This document shows positions 62,759 through 64,000 of a stretch of 64,000 nucleotides of DNA, in pieces. The notes under the pieces were generated by a model, which worked only from the letters and a program-made list of their open reading frames with translations, was not told where the DNA came from and did no database searches. This DNA comes from Flavobacterium sp. (GTDB taxonomy: Bacteria > Bacteroidota > Bacteroidia > Flavobacteriales > Flavobacteriaceae): contig JAQSDU010000020.1 of assembly GCA_029946065.1 (NCBI GenBank), forward strand, positions 310,001 to 374,000, read 5' to 3'. Position numbers and translations under genes: made by a program. Every line of letters starts with the position of its first letter. Within the stretch, counting starts at the first letter, position 1.

Positions 62759-62792
62759 AGTCCTTTTGGTAGCCATCCAAAAGGGCTTTTTT
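62759..62792 (+). terminator. Attenuator terminator 2 of the metY leader
   Basis: An 11-bp stem (AGTCCTTTTGG with CCAAAAGGGCT, one T:G pair), 7-nt loop and a run of six T. It starts 24 nt after the stop of leader ORF 2. CCGAAA (62702-62707) in that ORF could pair with TTTTGG of the 5' arm through one G:U pair, a weaker antiterminator than in unit 1. Confidence 0.82.
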
Positions 62793-62804
62793 ATTTTGTT
62801 AAAA

Positions 62805-62875
62805 ATCTCAATTCTCAATTCTCAATTCTAAAATCTAAAATCTCAATTCTAAAATCTCAATTCTAATATCTAAAA
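62805..62875 (+). repeat. AT-rich tandem word repeat before metY
   Basis: About seventy bases made of alternating CTCAATT and CTAAAAT words (six and four copies, roughly). It fills the space between attenuator terminator 2 and the metY start. Very weak secondary structure is expected. Confidence 0.8.
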
Positions 62876-62878
62876 ATT

Positions 62879-64000
62879 ATGAGCACACTAAAATTCTCCA
62901 CAAACGCTTTACACGCAGGACACGATGTAACAAAAAATGCAGGAACCAGAGCCGTTCCAATCTACCAAACGACTTCTTATGTCTTTAATAACGCTGAACA
63001 CGCCGCAAATCTTTTTGGACTCGCAGAAGCAGGATTTATCTACACAAGACTCAACAATCCGACCAATGACATTTTGGAACAAAGACTTGCCACGCTCGAA
63101 GGCGGCATCGGAGCAGTTGTGACCGCATCCGGAACGTCCGCCATCACTACAGCATTATTAGTTTTATTGAAATCAGGCGACCATATCGTAGCTTCCAATA
63201 GTCTATATGGCGGCACTTACAATTTGCTAAATGTTACTTTGCCAAGATTAGGCATCACAACAACTTTCGTGGATCCATCCAACCCTGAAAATTTCAAAAA
63301 TGCTGCGCAAGAAAATACAAGGGCTTTTTTTGTAGAGAGTCTCGGCAATCCCAAACTTGATGTGTTGGATTTAAAAGCAATTTCAAAAGAAGCGAAAGCT
63401 TTCAAAGTGCCTTTTATTGTTGACAATACCGTTGCAACGCCCTTTTTGCTCAATCCAATCGAACATGGTGCCGACATCGTAATCCATTCCTTAACAAAGT
63501 ACATAACAGGAAATGGCACTTCGCTCGGCGGCGCAATTATTGATGCTGGGAATTTCGATTGGTCCAACGGCAAATTCCCTGAATTTACTGAACCATCCGC
63601 CGGGTATCACGGATTGAAATATTACGAAGCTTTAGGTGGTGCAGCTTTCATCGCCAAGGCGAGGATTGAAGGGTTGCGTGATTTCGGTGCGGCTTTAAGT
63701 CCGTTCAACGCATTTCAAACCATTCAAGGATTGGAAACACTCGAAATCCGAATCAAAAAACACAGCGAAAACGCACTCAAATTGGCCAAATGGTTACAAT
63801 CCCAGGAAGAAGTGGCATGGGTAAATTATCCAGGACTCGAAACTTCTAAATATTTTAACCTCGCAAAACAATATCTGCCACAAGGACAAAGCGGTATTGT
63901 CACTTTTGGATTAAAAGGTGGTTTTGAGGCAGCAAAAAAAGTAGCTGATGAAACGAAATTATTTTCTTTATTGGCGAATATCGGCGACACCAAATCACTA
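62879..64000 (+). CDS. metY: O-acetylhomoserine sulfhydrylase (partial, C-terminus outside the window)
   Basis: A PLP enzyme of the Cys/Met metabolism class that makes homocysteine from O-acetylhomoserine and sulphide (also called O-acetylhomoserine aminocarboxypropyltransferase). 374 codons are visible of a family length of about 425-430. Motifs: FSTNALHAGHDVTKNAGTRA, YTRLNNPTNDILEQRLATLEGG, VVTASGTSAI, the VDNTVATPFL region and HSLTKYITGNGTSLGG with the PLP Lys. It is controlled by the tandem leader described above. Confidence 0.95.
   Translation, partial: MSTLKFSTNALHAGHDVTKNAGTRAVPIYQTTSYVFNNAEHAANLFGLAEAGFIYTRLNNPTNDILEQRLATLEGGIGAVVTASGTSAITTALLVLLKSGDHIVASNSLYGGTYNLLNVTLPRLGITTTFVDPSNPENFKNAAQENTRAFFVESLGNPKLDVLDLKAISKEAKAFKVPFIVDNTVATPFLLNPIEHGADIVIHSLTKYITGNGTSLGGAIIDAGNFDWSNGKFPEFTEPSAGYHGLKYYEALGGAAFIAKARIEGLRDFGAALSPFNAFQTIQGLETLEIRIKKHSENALKLAKWLQSQEEVAWVNYPGLETSKYFNLAKQYLPQGQSGIVTFGLKGGFEAAKKVADETKLFSLLANIGDTKSL

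Noticed and set aside
1..64000. tRNA, rRNA, insertion sequences, prophage or integron features
   Set aside because: I looked for TTCGANTC-like T-arm motifs, transposase motifs, and target-site duplications and found none convincing.

Overview
The window is a chromosomal segment of a Bacteroidota bacterium, most likely class Flavobacteriia and close to Flavobacterium. The grounds are type IX secretion (T9SS) sorting domains of both kinds, a SprF/PorP protein next to an OmpA-family protein, PorT beside ubiE/menG, a TamL lipoprotein, GLPGLI and DUF5686 proteins, AT-rich DNA, and many exact copies of the Bacteroidota -7 promoter box TAnnTTTG. Most genes are core metabolic or cell-envelope genes. 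I see no prophage, insertion sequence, CRISPR array, rRNA or tRNA.

Layout. 1-10.6 kb: surE (cut by the left edge), a tail-specific protease, then a gliding/T9SS-type trio (a giant repeat adhesin with a type B sorting domain, SprF-like, OmpA-like). 10.6-17.9 kb: the elongasome operon mreB-mreC-mreD-mrdA-rodA, read leftward, then purH. 18-24.5 kb: an accessory-looking stretch with an ABC permease lacking its ATPase, a membrane-anchored AraC regulator, two paralogous small lipoproteins, a beta-barrel, a fatty acid desaturase, an unknown secreted protein and a MepB-family gene. 24.5-33 kb: accD, fbaA, tamL, a TrmH methyltransferase, porT, ubiE/menG, folA, a 2TM protein and a CBM48 protein. 33-46 kb: a secreted T9SS metalloprotease, thyA, a DUF151-UVR nuclease, etfBA, pdhB, a DUF5686 protein and an AlkA-type glycosylase. 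46-60.6 kb: a membrane pyrophosphatase with a Cys-rich tail, a GH20 hexosaminidase, a double DUF3494 ice-binding-type protein, a deoxynucleoside kinase, a GLPGLI/outer-membrane pair, an HTTM-like membrane protein and metK. 60.8-64 kb: a T9SS surface protein and metY (cut by the right edge).

The most interesting regulation is at the right end. metK is preceded by a sequence that fits a SAM-II riboswitch. About 2 kb away, metY is preceded by a 0.4-kb leader holding two consecutive short ORFs rich in Met and Cys codons (22 and 27 codons), each followed by an intrinsic terminator. In the first unit, a segment of the short ORF is exactly complementary to the 5' arm of its terminator. This is the arrangement of ribosome-mediated attenuation, here apparently in tandem and sensing the products of the pathway. 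A second theme is a set of intergenic inverted repeats built from short, internally repeated words (for example the same 18-nt word near 25.47 and 42.57 kb), mostly placed just after stop codons.

All calls are from reading the sequence. Family names come from recognised motifs, not from database searches.
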